Shown here piece by piece: positions 18,329-27,814 of a stretch of 64,000 nucleotides of DNA. Each line of letters starts with the position of its first letter. Within the stretch, counting starts at the first letter, position 1. Position numbers and translations under genes: made by a program. Origin of the DNA: Paraburkholderia ginsengiterrae (GTDB lineage Bacteria; Pseudomonadota; Gammaproteobacteria; Burkholderiales; Burkholderiaceae); assembly GCF_001645125.1 (NCBI RefSeq), contig NZ_LXKA01000165.1, forward strand, positions 1-64,000, read 5' to 3'. The notes under the pieces are model-generated. The model saw nothing but the letters and a program-made list of their open reading frames with translations, did no database searches and was not told the DNA's origin.

Positions 18329-19255
18329 CTATTGGGTTACGCCTCCATGTTGAGCAAAATGCGCGTAGCCACCTTCAACCAACGCCTCAATTAGATTTCT
18401 CTCACGTGTTTCGCCGAGCGGCATGAGCGGTACTCGTGTATTCCGCCATGTAGGCTCCGCGTAGCGGTGAGCGAGCACGGCCTTGATAGCGGGAATAAGG
18501 GGGAAAGACTCGACAATCTGCCGTCTGCGGGTAATCCCAGCTTGAAGTGAATCAGCTGCCGCCGAACGCCAACCCAGGTAGGCCCGTTTTATCTCGCGCG
18601 CATTGATGTTTCCCGTCGCCGAGATGCAGCCAACCGCACCAACTCGCAGGCCGTCCAACAGGAAAGATTCGGAGCCAGGAAAAACTCTCAAAGAGGGAAA
18701 CGCATCGATAACCGCTCGCGTATTCTTGAAATCTCCGGAACTATCCTTGAGACCCGCGATGACGGAGCCATACCTTTTCAGCAATCGCTCGATCAGGAAA
18801 AGGCTGAACCCAACCTGCGCTACCGGAGGGATGTGGTAGAGATATACCCGCAAACCCTTTTCGCCAACGCGCTCAATCAGTTCGCTGAAGTATGTGAACA
18901 GCGCTTCATCATCGACAGCCTTATAGTAAAAAGGAGGCAGCACCAGAACCCCCGCGCAGCCGGCCGTAACCGCGGCCTTGGTCAATTGCACCGCATCGGC
19001 GATGGAACACGAGCCTGTGCCGGGCATGAGTTGCTCTGGACTGGTGCCTTTATCGATCAGAAGATTTAGCAGATCGAGACGTTCAGAAACGCTCAGCGAA
19101 TTGGCTTCGCTGGTAGTACCCAGAATTGCCAGACCGTCGGCTCCTTCAACTATCAGGTGCCGGCAATGCTCCACAAACAATGAACGATTGATTTGCCCAT
19201 CGGCTAGAAACGGGGTCGTAGCGGGTACCCATACCCCTCCGCACAGCGTACTCAT
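18329..19255 (-). CDS. DapA-family aldolase/lyase
   Basis: 308 residues, the standard length of the dihydrodipicolinate synthase / N-acetylneuraminate lyase family. The Schiff-base lysine is in VIAGLKDSSGDF and the proton-relay Tyr in YLYHIPP; the N-terminus GVWVPATTPF and GTTSEANSLS are family signatures. These enzymes make or cleave 2-oxo acids via pyruvate. The adjacent LigI-like amidohydrolase and the DctA-type symporter nearby fit catabolism of an acidic substrate rather than lysine synthesis. The exact reaction is undetermined. Confidence 0.88.
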   Translation of the reverse strand: MSTLCGGVWVPATTPFLADGQINRSLFVEHCRHLIVEGADGLAILGTTSEANSLSVSERLDLLNLLIDKGTSPEQLMPGTGSCSIADAVQLTKAAVTAGCAGVLVLPPFYYKAVDDEALFTYFSELIERVGEKGLRVYLYHIPPVAQVGFSLFLIERLLKRYGSVIAGLKDSSGDFKNTRAVIDAFPSLRVFPGSESFLLDGLRVGAVGCISATGNINAREIKRAYLGWRSAAADSLQAGITRRRQIVESFPLIPAIKAVLAHRYAEPTWRNTRVPLMPLGETRERNLIEALVEGGYAHFAQHGGVTQ

Positions 19256-19330
19256 GATCTAACCTCCAGTAGTTTACTTCGCAAATACCCTGATTTCTCA
19301 CGCGGGGATGACGGATTAGATGGCGTTTCC

Positions 19331-20251
19331 TCAGACCCACTGATATAGCTTTGCTGGATTACTCGAGAACAAGGCTTGCTGTTGAGCCCGCTCAGGCATC
19401 CAATCAGTGACGGCATCCAACAGGTCAGCGTCGTGAGGCATTGGCCCCTTCACCATGACGTGCGGCCAATCGCTTCCCCAAACGAGCCGCTCCATGCAGT
19501 GCTTCGCCAGCCTGCGCGCAATTAGCGCGGCCGTATCGTAGGGCGGCTCTTCGAGACCGATGCGATAGGAACCTGTTACCTTGGCCCAGGCGCGACCGGA
19601 CTGAAGAAGCGCCAGCATGGCTGTCATTCCCGGATGATCGGGATCGACGCCCCGCGAGAGGTACCCCATGTGACCAAAGACGATGGGCACCTCAAGCGAA
19701 CCGAGTTCCTCATCAAGGTTTGGATATCTGTCCACGTGGACGAGCAGTTCCAGATGCCATCCCAAGGGCCAGATGCGTTCTTGCAGCCTAAGTAACGCCT
19801 GTATAGGTAGATTAGAGCTGGGGGACTTTACATCTACGAGGTTGACTCGAACCCCCTTAACTCCGACCGCATCCATATCTCGCAGTTCGCCAATCGACTC
19901 TTTACCACTCAGGACGACAACTCCACGTGCCGCATTACCGAGGCTTTGAAGAGCTTCCAGCAGCGCGCTGTTGTCAGAGCCATAGACGCTTGGTTGGACA
20001 AGCACGCAACGGGTCAAACCCAAGCTACTTTGAAGAGGCAAGTAGTCCGCCAGGAGGCAGTCCGGCGGCGTATAGATACGTTCAGTACTGTAGGGATAGC
20101 GGGCTGACGGTCCCAGGATATGGAGATGACTATCGCACGCATGGGCCGGTAGCGCGGCACGCGGCACTACCAGGTTAGTCAGAGGTCCAGCACATTGGGG
20201 CGCACTATCGCCAATTGAGTTCATATAAAGCGATTCGACAAAGGTTTGCAT
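19331..20251 (-). CDS. Amidohydrolase-2 family hydrolase/lactonase (LigI-like)
   Basis: 306 residues. The metal-site entry CDSHLHILGP, the YSTERIYTPPDCLLADYLPL segment and the late VWGSDWPHVMVKGPMPHDAD with active-site Asp place it among LigI-type lactonases and D-galactarolactone isomerases. They open lactones of dicarboxylic sugars or pyrones. It precedes a DapA-family lyase by 75 bases in the same direction; hydrolysis followed by aldol cleavage is a reasonable pathway inference. The start is uncertain: ATG 20251 or 20224, neither with a strong ribosome site. Confidence 0.82.
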   Translation of the reverse strand: MQTFVESLYMNSIGDSAPQCAGPLTNLVVPRAALPAHACDSHLHILGPSARYPYSTERIYTPPDCLLADYLPLQSSLGLTRCVLVQPSVYGSDNSALLEALQSLGNAARGVVVLSGKESIGELRDMDAVGVKGVRVNLVDVKSPSSNLPIQALLRLQERIWPLGWHLELLVHVDRYPNLDEELGSLEVPIVFGHMGYLSRGVDPDHPGMTAMLALLQSGRAWAKVTGSYRIGLEEPPYDTAALIARRLAKHCMERLVWGSDWPHVMVKGPMPHDADLLDAVTDWMPERAQQQALFSSNPAKLYQWV

Positions 20252-20531
20252 TATGATTTTCTTGGGCGTGGCGTGACCTTATGACCTATCGCCCTTGGTT
20301 CCGACTCGGCCGAAAAGACGTCACACAACATGCTCTAACGTGCGGCGCATCAAGAATGAAACTGAGCAACGTGTTCACTTAACGATATAAATGAACCAGA
20401 GATGGCCCTGCACTTTATGTAGTAATTCATATCAATATCAAACTTAGATTAGGTGCTTTTTGCCATACAGAGAGATCGCATCATCTATCTTCTCTTCATG
20501 TAGAAAATGATATAAGCTGAAACCAACCGCA
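20252..20531. promoter_or_regulatory. AT-rich divergent control region
   Basis: The region separates the leftward amidohydrolase operon from the rightward LysR gene. It is much more AT-rich than its flanks (for example 20380-20470) and holds no gene. The divergent promoters and LysR binding sites are expected here; only the repeated motif at 20532 is recognisable. Confidence 0.45.
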
Positions 20532-20561
20532 GGAAGCTGCAATTACCTCTAACCCTATTGG
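20532..20561 (+). repeat. 30-bp repeated motif, copy 1
   Basis: GGAAGCTGCAATTACC then TCTAACCCTATTGG. The same motif recurs at 25102, 25924 and, inverted, 26015. It ends 32 bases before the chosen start of the LysR gene, where a regulator site would autoregulate. Confidence 0.6.
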
Positions 20562-20593
20562 CAATTCCGATGATACGCACACCATCAGTCTGG

Positions 20594-21556
20594 ATGGATC
20601 GAATCGGCAAGCGGATGAAGCTCCGCGACCTTTACATCTTGTCGGCCGTGGTTCGGTGGGGGAGCATGGCGAAGGCCGCATCCCACTTGGGAATGTCCCA
20701 GCCCGCGGTATCGGAGGCCATAGCAAGCCTGGAGGCTGCGCTAGGTGTGCGGCTTCTGAATCGCCATGCGCAAGGCGTTGAATCTACAATCTACGCAGAT
20801 GCCCTTCTCAAGCGTGGTCAAGTGGTTTTTGACGAGTTGATGCAAGGCATCAATGACATTGAGTTCCTCACTAATCCAGAGGTTGGAGAAGTCCGCATTG
20901 CCTGTGCGGAATTCTTGTCCGCCGATCTACTGCCGCGCGCGATCAGCCTTTTCTCGCAGCAATATCCGCACGTCGTTTTCAGCGTTGTTCAACAAGACAC
21001 GACCACATTGGACCATCGCGAGCTGCATGAGCGCGTCGTCGATCTTGTACTTGCCCGCATGCCTGTGAATTTTGTAGACGATGATCTGAATGTCGAAGTG
21101 TTGTTCGAAGATCCGCACTGCATCGTCGCCGGAACGAGTAGCCCTTGGGCAAGTCGCCACAACATTGCGCTTACGGAAATCGCCGGCGAACCGTGGATCA
21201 TTCCGCCGTCGTCCATCATTGAAAAGTTCGTTCAAGCAGAATTTGAAAAAAGAGACATCAAGTTGAATGTTGTCGTGAATGCAGCTTCAATTCTGCTTCG
21301 CAACCAGCTGCTGTCAACGGGACGCTACATTTCGGTTCTGCCTTTTTCTTTGTTATCGGGAAATGCCAAGCAATGGTCAATCACCGCCCTGGAGGTGGAT
21401 GACGTGCATCTAACGCCGCCACCGATCTCGCTCATTACATTGAAGAGACGAGCATTGAGCCCGGTTGTTGAACGTTTCGTCGAGCATCTGAGAGCTATCA
21501 CGAAATCGATGGGCCCGCCCGCGACGCATTCAACGTCTGGCGCAAGCCGCCGCTGA
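20594..21556 (+). CDS. LysR-family transcriptional regulator
   Basis: 320 residues from ATG 20594 (MDRIGKRMKLRDL), chosen because this N-terminal extension is usual before KLRDL in related regulators; ATG 20570 and 20615 are alternatives. The winged helix has SMAKAASHLGMSQPAVSEAI. A standard LysR effector domain follows. It is divergent from the amidohydrolase/DapA operon and convergent with the porin gene, so it probably controls uptake and breakdown genes of this block. The effector is unknown. Confidence 0.9.
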   Translation: MDRIGKRMKLRDLYILSAVVRWGSMAKAASHLGMSQPAVSEAIASLEAALGVRLLNRHAQGVESTIYADALLKRGQVVFDELMQGINDIEFLTNPEVGEVRIACAEFLSADLLPRAISLFSQQYPHVVFSVVQQDTTTLDHRELHERVVDLVLARMPVNFVDDDLNVEVLFEDPHCIVAGTSSPWASRHNIALTEIAGEPWIIPPSSIIEKFVQAEFEKRDIKLNVVVNAASILLRNQLLSTGRYISVLPFSLLSGNAKQWSITALEVDDVHLTPPPISLITLKRRALSPVVERFVEHLRAITKSMGPPATHSTSGASRR

Positions 21557-21616
21557 TGAATATCTCTTGTGCGCCCGGGAACGCCTTCGTCAAATGCGCC
21601 TCTAGTTGCGGGCCGG

Positions 21617-22759
21617 TCAGAAACTATGTCGGATTCCAACCATTGCACCTACCTGGCTCATACCAGTACCGGGCGTGGTCCCGCCGAGACTGACCGAGTA
21701 TGCGGCTTTGCGGCTGTTCTGCAGGAAGGCAAGATTGGCATAGAGCGCCGTCCGCTTGGACAATGAATACGTAATGTTAGCCATCTCCATGTTGGCTCTC
21801 GTGTCCTGTTGCGAATTGACAATCCGTTGGACCAACCCTTCAACTGACAGCGCAGCCGTAATCTGGTACAGCGCTTCCAGCGCCACTTGATCCGAGGTAA
21901 TTCCCATCCCTGATAGCGTTTGCGGTTCAACGTGCCGATGCTCCCAGAGTGCCGAAATTTTTAACGCACCGAACTTCAAGTAGGTGTCGGCGAGCATGCG
22001 CGTATTTCGATTGGAACTCGACGTGAAAGGGAGTGGCGCTGCACCATTGAACAAATTCACGGCGGAACCCGGTCCACCATTTTGACTGTCATATGCAACT
22101 CCAACACCCCACGGATCCCCGGCGTAACTCAGCATGGCCGACCACTCCCGGCAGGCGGAAGCATTGCCGGGCAAGCTGCCGGCACAGGTCCCCTCTCCCG
22201 GCGTGTTGAAGCCTCCAGTGGGTGAATTGTCACGCCCGAACGAATAGGCAAAACCGGCACTCAGGTTGCCGATGTCCTTCCTGTAGGCGACGCTGTTATC
22301 AGACCGCGCGTTCGGAATCCATGGATCTATCGATCCAAATCCATAGATGTTTGGCCCGACCGAACTGAACAGGGAAAGCTCTTGCACCAGCATAGAGTAT
22401 TGCCGACCAAACGTCAGCGTGCCATAAGGCCCGTCGATTCCGACAAACGCCTGACGCCCGAACAACCGCCCTCCTTGCTTAGATAGTCCGGTCCCAACAT
22501 CGAATCCACTCTCAAGCGTAAATATCGCCTTCCACGCTCCGCCTAATGGCTCCTTGCCGGTCAACCCCCATCTCGACGGCACGGTACCTGTATTAGAAGG
22601 TTCTCTTACGACAGAAGCGCCAGTTGAATTCGCGTGATTGATATATTCGATGCCGGTATCCACGATTCCGTAGAGCGTAACGCTTTGTGCCTCAGCCTTC
22701 ATACAAACGGCACTTGACATGCATGCCCCTCCAAGCAAAACCAATGCAATTCTCTTCAT
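21617..22759 (-). CDS. Gram-negative porin (Burkholderia type)
   Basis: 380 residues. The signal peptide ends near AEAQS, then SVTLYGIVDTGIEYINHA, the classic start of betaproteobacterial trimeric porins, with a C-terminal GIRHSF. The ribosome site is GGAGGA. It belongs to the AT-richer accessory block with DctA and the lyase, so it probably admits the organic acid or aromatic substrate. The control region upstream (22760-23065) is AT-rich and has no gene. Confidence 0.9.
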   Translation of the reverse strand: MKRIALVLLGGACMSSAVCMKAEAQSVTLYGIVDTGIEYINHANSTGASVVREPSNTGTVPSRWGLTGKEPLGGAWKAIFTLESGFDVGTGLSKQGGRLFGRQAFVGIDGPYGTLTFGRQYSMLVQELSLFSSVGPNIYGFGSIDPWIPNARSDNSVAYRKDIGNLSAGFAYSFGRDNSPTGGFNTPGEGTCAGSLPGNASACREWSAMLSYAGDPWGVGVAYDSQNGGPGSAVNLFNGAAPLPFTSSSNRNTRMLADTYLKFGALKISALWEHRHVEPQTLSGMGITSDQVALEALYQITAALSVEGLVQRIVNSQQDTRANMEMANITYSLSKRTALYANLAFLQNSRKAAYSVSLGGTTPGTGMSQVGAMVGIRHSF

Positions 22760-23065
22760 GTCTTCCTCCTTCTGTATTTATTACGTTATGCAAACTATTA
22801 TTAAGTTAGTTATTCTTTCAAACTATTCTCTTTCTTACGGCAGACCGAACCCAACTCACTGACTCATGAACACGGCGGCCGGATGGTGTCTTGACGCCAA
22901 CATAGTTAATTCAGGTGAGAGCGATTTTTACTAATAACTCGCAGTATTTGATGACGTCGAATGTGAAACTGATGCTATGACCGTTGTGTCGGCGTCCTTC
23001 TTGCGCAACCTATTCTGGTCGCAAAGCAACCAGATGGCCGGTGAGTCCATTCGCCCTACGCTCAT
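22760..23065. promoter_or_regulatory. AT-rich upstream region of the porin
   Basis: Between the porin start and the stop of the membrane-protein gene. The first 60 bases are very AT-rich and suit a minus-strand porin promoter. No gene or copy of the repeated motifs was seen. Confidence 0.4.
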
Positions 23066-23488
23066 TCAATGGGCAGAAGAAGTCTGCAGTTGGTTCTTTG
23101 CGGCACTTTCATCTCGCGTCAGTACCGCGATTGTCGAGAAGATCACCGCTAGCACCCAGAACACCGGGCCTAGAATCCCAGGCCAGACAGGCATATGACC
23201 GGGAGCGATGACAAAGAGGATGAATCCGACATCTGCGATGCCAACAGTAGCGAAGTTGATCCAATAACCCCAGATGCTGTTCTTCCAGTTCAAGGTAATC
23301 GCTACGGCGATCGCACTGATTGAGAAAAACATAAGATTGAAGGCATCCTGGAAAACGCGCCCTTGGACCATTGACGAATCCATGGATCGGCCCAGCACAT
23401 AGACCGAATGTGCTGCCATGAAATGCAGACAAGCCCAGATGATGTAAAGAATTGCACCGATTTTTGAATGTGTGTTTGAGCTTCCCAT
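23066..23488 (-). CDS. Four-helix integral membrane protein, unknown
   Basis: 140 residues with four membrane helices and short hydrophilic ends. It begins MGSSNTHSKIGAILYIIWAC; the second helix region has DAFNLMFFSISAIAVAI. The start is followed at once by membrane sequence, and GGAGGT precedes it closely. I do not recognise the family. It lies 75 bases downstream of the DctA-type gene on the same strand, so it may act in the same uptake system. Confidence 0.65.
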   Translation of the reverse strand: MGSSNTHSKIGAILYIIWACLHFMAAHSVYVLGRSMDSSMVQGRVFQDAFNLMFFSISAIAVAITLNWKNSIWGYWINFATVGIADVGFILFVIAPGHMPVWPGILGPVFWVLAVIFSTIAVLTRDESAAKNQLQTSSAH

Positions 23489-23563
23489 AAAACCTCCGGT
23501 TCAATAACTAGTTGACAGTTCCAGCGCAATCGCATGCACCCAACTTTGCATAGCGCGTTGTAG

Positions 23564-24853
23564 TTAAATTCTGACCATTGACGGGTCTTCGAAATGTTTC
23601 TTGTAGCATTGCAGCGCGATCGATGAATCGAATTCTCCTGCCAGCTTGCCCACAACTACCGTCGCCACAAGATTACCGATCACCGTCAGCGTCGCTCTTC
23701 CGATCGACATAAACTGCTCAACTCCAAGGAGAAGTGCCACTCCCTCCACGGGCACAACATGCGTCGATGCCACAGTCGACGCGAGCACGACAAAAGCACT
23801 GCCGGTGACGCCGGCCGACCCTTTGGATGTCAGCATGAGTATCAACAGGATCCCGATTTGCTCCGACATGCCAAGATCGATACCGTAGACTTGCGCAATG
23901 AATAGAACCGACATCGAGAGATAGATGGCGGCACCGATCTGGTTGAATGAATAGCCCGTCGGCATGACGAGTCCGACAGCGCGCTTGGAGACGCCGAGTG
24001 CTTCCAGTTTCTCCATCAGCGTGGGTAGCACCGTCTCGCTTGGAACGGTTCCGAGGACAAGAATGATCTCTTCCTTGCAGTACTTCAAAAGCCTCCAAAG
24101 ACTCAACCCGTTCAGCTGAGCAATCAGACCCAGTACGGCAAAGACGAAGAAAGCCATCGTCAGGTACATGTACCCGACCAGCTTACCCAGGACAAGCAGC
24201 GAGCCGATGCCATACTTTCCAACGCTGAAAGCAATGGCGCTAAAAGCCGCAACTGGCGCGTATTTCATGACGATCTTGATAATGCCAAACAGCACAACCC
24301 CAATTCGCTCGAAGAATTCCTCAACGGGTTTGCCACGAGCGCCCATCAACGCAAGCGCGCAGCCAAAGAAAATCGAGAACGCGATGATCTGCACCAGGTC
24401 CCCATTCACAAAGGCCTTCACTGCATTATCTGGAAATATCGCGACTACAGTGTCGACCCATGTCGTCGCCGCTCCTTTCGAGGCATTTGGCAACGCAGAT
24501 CTTGTTATAGCGGCAACGGGAACCCCGCCGCCTGGCTTTGCAATGTTGGAAACCAACAAACCCAGCGCAAGCGCCACGGTGGTGATAATTTCAAAGTAGA
24601 CAAGCGCCATCAAGCCGATGCGGCCTGCCTTGCGGAGGTCACCAGCATTGGAAATACCTGTCACGATCATAATGAAGACGATAGGTCCAATCACCATCTT
24701 TATCAAACGCACAAAGATATCTGCAAGGGGCTTGATTTCTACTCCGACATTCGGAAAGAAATGACCTACCAGAATACCCATGAGCACCGCCACAAGAACG
24801 TGGAACGTACGTCCTCGATACCAACGGCGCTGATTTGCTCCACGCTTCGACAT
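23564..24853 (-). CDS. DctA-like dicarboxylate/proton or sodium symporter
   Basis: 429 residues from ATG 24853, which follows AAAGGAGGAGACAG; the frame is open further upstream but without support. SDF (glutamate/C4-dicarboxylate) family: PLADIFVRLIKMVIGPIVF, the ISNAGDLRKAGRIG block, TVPSETVLPTLMEKLE and MPTGYSFNQIGAAIY. DctA proteins take up succinate, malate, fumarate and some aromatic acids such as orotate. Its place in this block suggests import of the compound handled by the lyase and amidohydrolase. Repeated motif copy 2 lies about 250 bases upstream. Confidence 0.9.
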   Translation of the reverse strand: MSKRGANQRRWYRGRTFHVLVAVLMGILVGHFFPNVGVEIKPLADIFVRLIKMVIGPIVFIMIVTGISNAGDLRKAGRIGLMALVYFEIITTVALALGLLVSNIAKPGGGVPVAAITRSALPNASKGAATTWVDTVVAIFPDNAVKAFVNGDLVQIIAFSIFFGCALALMGARGKPVEEFFERIGVVLFGIIKIVMKYAPVAAFSAIAFSVGKYGIGSLLVLGKLVGYMYLTMAFFVFAVLGLIAQLNGLSLWRLLKYCKEEIILVLGTVPSETVLPTLMEKLEALGVSKRAVGLVMPTGYSFNQIGAAIYLSMSVLFIAQVYGIDLGMSEQIGILLILMLTSKGSAGVTGSAFVVLASTVASTHVVPVEGVALLLGVEQFMSIGRATLTVIGNLVATVVVGKLAGEFDSSIALQCYKKHFEDPSMVRI

Positions 24854-25101
24854 GTCTGTCTCCTCCTTTATGCTTTGATATTCCGCGCGCCGAACGTATG
24901 AGCGCAATCGCTCTCTCCAGTCTCGTAACAGGCTTCGCCTGCGGACCACGGCGAGGCGATTCGTATTACGATTCATAGAGCCAGTCAGACTCAAGACAAG
25001 ACGGAGTGCGCAAAGTACCGCCTCTACAACCCCTCAAACTTCAGAATTAATGTCTTTGCGGGCGTTTCCACACCAAATGCTAGGTCCATCCGAATTTGGC
25101 A

Positions 25102-25131
25102 AGAAGCTGGAATTTCCGCTAACCCTATCGG
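25102..25131 (+). repeat. 30-bp repeated motif, copy 2
   Basis: AGAAGCTGGAATTTCC then GCTAACCCTATCGG. It lies between the DctA start (24853) and the stop of the CDGSH gene (25216), upstream of DctA in its direction of transcription. Confidence 0.6.
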
Positions 25132-25215
25132 TTTTGCTTATGCCACTTGAGGCGAAGCTCAGGGACGCGCAGTGGCGGCGGCTGCGCATGTGAGCCGCCG
25201 CGTTTCGCTGTCACG

Positions 25216-25455
25216 CTAGAGGGAGTTATGCGAACCGTCGCATAGCGGGCTCGATCCGGTCTGCTTGCAACCGCAAAAGTAAACCGTTCCGTCTTCCTGG
25301 GCCGTGAACTTGACCGGTGTGAACTCGGTGGTTTTGTGGCTGCCATCACAGAACGGTTGCGACTGACTCAGACCACAGCGGCACCAGTAGTAATCCTTGC
25401 CGGCCTCAACGGAAACAGCGAACGGGCTCCTGGCCGCGATTTTGCCCTTTGACAT
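25216..25455 (-). CDS. Tandem CDGSH iron-sulfur protein
   Basis: 79 residues with two CDGSH-type [2Fe-2S] motifs: CRCGLSQSQPFCDGSH and CGCKQTGSSPLCDGSH, each with three Cys and one His. ATG 25455 has a strong ribosome site (AAAGGAG). The frame stays open upstream but that part looks like remnant sequence. MitoNEET-type proteins move electrons or clusters; in bacteria tandem forms often accompany oxygenases or oxidative stress genes. Its proximity to the FAD hydroxylase is suggestive only. Confidence 0.85.
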   Translation of the reverse strand: MSKGKIAARSPFAVSVEAGKDYYWCRCGLSQSQPFCDGSHKTTEFTPVKFTAQEDGTVYFCGCKQTGSSPLCDGSHNSL

Positions 25456-25900
25456 AATGATTCTCCTTTCAATGAAGGTGTTTGGAAGTCGGACCCGACC
25501 TCCGAGTCGAGCCCGATTTCTTCGCCGATTTGCCGAGATTTGGTGAAGCCACGGCAGCAATAGAACGACAACGCCGACTGCTCCCAGATAGCCAACGAGT
25601 ATCCGCCGTGTCAGGAGATTCCAGGCGCTCTGGCTCCAGTGCTCGGACGCAAGATTGGCGAGTGCACCGGCTACGCAGGTTAGGAAGCAGTTCAATAGTC
25701 CCGGAGCGATGACGCCGACTCCACGCAAATATCGTATCCTCAATTTGCCCATCAGGCTTGCATGGTGTCGCATGGAAGTTGTCTCTCAGCAAAGGGTTCG
25801 CGAAGCGCCAGCGTTTCTGAAGATCTGTTCGTTTCCGACGGACTTCTGAATTCATCCCCTTCAACTGTGTCAGGTGCAGCGCTCCAGGCAATCCAGTTAT
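25456..25900 (-). pseudogene. Possible remnant coding sequence upstream of CDGSH gene
   Basis: An open frame in phase with the CDGSH gene runs back to 25773 and encodes one hydrophobic segment (LLTRRILVGYLGAVGVVVLL) and a basic stretch, without a ribosome site or recognisable start. It looks like decayed membrane-protein coding sequence between two copies of the 30-bp motif. It could equally be non-coding. The family is not recognised. Confidence 0.3.
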
Positions 25901-25923
25901 TTTCAACGGGACCATTCCACCGC

Positions 25924-25953
25924 GGAAGCTGGATATTCCGTTGACCCTATCGG
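25924..25953 (+). repeat. 30-bp repeated motif, copy 3
   Basis: GGAAGCTGGATATTCC then GTTGACCCTATCGG, about 200 bp upstream of the FAD hydroxylase gene and in the same orientation as copies 1 and 2. Confidence 0.6.
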
Positions 25954-26014
25954 CAGACCTAATGACTCCCGCCCTCGCCACGCACACCAACGTCGACGAC
26001 ACCCATCGGTCTTC

Positions 26015-26044
26015 CTTATAGGGGTAGACGAAATTGCAGCTTCC
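26015..26044 (-). repeat. 30-bp repeated motif, copy 4 (inverted)
   Basis: On the minus strand it reads GGAAGCTGCAATTTCG then TCTACCCCTATAAG; I count about 24 of 30 matches to the consensus of copies 1-3. With copy 3 it forms a facing pair some 60-70 bp apart upstream of the hydroxylase operon. Confidence 0.5.
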
Positions 26045-26155
26045 ACGTAACGGAGTCGCTCCCTAAGATGCCCTGCAGGTTGGACCTTCAGGAGATCCCA
26101 CGCGATCGAACCGACACACGGTCCAGTACCCCATACAACTCAGAGCAAGCAAAAC

Positions 26156-27814
26156 ATGACTGAATCGAAAGTGATTGTGGTTGGCGCTGGTCCTGTGGGC
26201 CTGACGCTGGCAATGGACCTGGCATGGCGAGGCGTAGAGGTCGTGGTGGTCGAAGCGCGCGCGGACGGAGAACGCCCCGCGGTCAAATGCAACTCCGTTT
26301 CGTCGCGCTCGATGGAGGTGTACAGACGGCTCGGCATCGCCCAAAAAATCCGCGAAGTCGGTCTTCCTCCTGACCACAGCACCGATGTGCTCTCAACAAC
26401 GAGCGTCACGGGCATTGAGCTATCCCGGCTTGTCCTGCCGTCGCGCAATGGCAGGAAACAAGGTGTGGCCTCCCCTGACAGCTGGTTCCCCACTCCCGAG
26501 CCTTCGCACCGCGTGAACCAGTTGTTCTTTGAACCCGTCATCTTCGAGCACGCGGCACAACAACCGCGGATCAAAATCCTGAACCGGCACGAATTCGTTG
26601 AATACGTTCAGGAAAAGCATCGAGTGATTGCACGCGTACGCGACCTGGATTCAGGCGAGCTCAAGGAAATCGCCGGTGCCTATCTGGTGGGTTGCGACGG
26701 TGGCCGCTCCATCATCCGCACGATGATCGGTGCCACGTTCATCGGTACACCCCAAATCCAGAAGGTGCAGTCCAGCTTCATTCGCGCGCCCAAGCTGATG
26801 TCGCTCATCGGCTCGAATCCGGCGTGGATGTACTACGTTCTGAACCCGCGGCGCAGCGGTACCGTCATCGCGATTGACGGTAAGGAGCACTGGAATGTTC
26901 ACAACTTCCTCTACAACAACGAAGACTACGACGAGGTCGATCGGGACTGGGCAATCCGCCAGCTTCTCGGAGTCGGACCGGACTTCGAGTACGAGATCAT
27001 CTCGAAAGAAAACTGGGTGGGACGGCGGATGGTCGCTGACAAAATGCGGGATGGGAGAGTCTTTATTGCGGGTGACGCCTGCCACCTGTGGATTCCCGCC
27101 GCCGGCTACGGCATGAACGCAGGAATCGCTGATGCGGCCGATCTCGCGTGGATCCTCGCGGCAGCGTTGCAAGGCTGGGCCGGCGAAGGCGTGCTTGACG
27201 CATATGAAGCGGAGCGAAAGCCAATCACGGAACAGATCTCCCATATCATCACCGAAGTAGCCGTTGCCGTTATGCAGCAGCGTCGCAACGTCCCAGCGGA
27301 CATCGAGGACGACAGCCCTGCTGGCGAGGCATCGCGCAAACGCGTAGGCGAGCAGTCACACGATCTCGAGCTCAAACAACAATGCTCGGCCGGCCTCAAC
27401 TACGGCTACTACTACGGCGACTCGCCGATCATTTCCTACGACGGCGCGAAGCAGCCGGCGTATTCGATGCACGAGTATCAACCGTCCACGGTGCCCGGTT
27501 GCCGTGCACCGCACGTATGGCTGGACGGCCGGCGCTCTCTTTACGACGAGCTCGGCCCGTACTACACGCTGGTTCGCGTCGATCCGCTTATCAACATTGG
27601 CCCGCTTGTTCAGGCAGCCCACAAGCGCGGAGTTCCGATCAAAGTCCTTGACCTGAAACCGTCAGAAGCAGGTGGTCAGTATGAAATGGGCCTAACGCTG
27701 GTGCGCGCAGACCAGTATGTCGCCTGGCGTGGCAATGCCGTTCCGGCCGACCCCGTGAAGCTGGTTGACGTCATTCGCGGCGCAGCGCGTGTGCGAGAGG
27801 CGACGGAGATCTAA
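26156..27814 (+). CDS. FAD-dependent aromatic hydroxylase (MhpA-like)
   Basis: 552 residues. Rossmann dinucleotide motif GAGPVG at 10-15; the GCDGGRSIIR motif mid-protein; and RVFIAGDACHLWIPAAGYGM for FAD ribityl binding, all typical of PHBH-fold group A flavin monooxygenases. The length and C-terminal thioredoxin-like extension match MhpA-type phenylpropionate hydroxylases. It likely hydroxylates a phenolic ring using NAD(P)H and O2. The next gene starts within its stop codon. Motif copies 3 and 4 lie in its upstream region. The substrate is unknown. Confidence 0.88.
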   Translation: MTESKVIVVGAGPVGLTLAMDLAWRGVEVVVVEARADGERPAVKCNSVSSRSMEVYRRLGIAQKIREVGLPPDHSTDVLSTTSVTGIELSRLVLPSRNGRKQGVASPDSWFPTPEPSHRVNQLFFEPVIFEHAAQQPRIKILNRHEFVEYVQEKHRVIARVRDLDSGELKEIAGAYLVGCDGGRSIIRTMIGATFIGTPQIQKVQSSFIRAPKLMSLIGSNPAWMYYVLNPRRSGTVIAIDGKEHWNVHNFLYNNEDYDEVDRDWAIRQLLGVGPDFEYEIISKENWVGRRMVADKMRDGRVFIAGDACHLWIPAAGYGMNAGIADAADLAWILAAALQGWAGEGVLDAYEAERKPITEQISHIITEVAVAVMQQRRNVPADIEDDSPAGEASRKRVGEQSHDLELKQQCSAGLNYGYYYGDSPIISYDGAKQPAYSMHEYQPSTVPGCRAPHVWLDGRRSLYDELGPYYTLVRVDPLINIGPLVQAAHKRGVPIKVLDLKPSEAGGQYEMGLTLVRADQYVAWRGNAVPADPVKLVDVIRGAARVREATEI

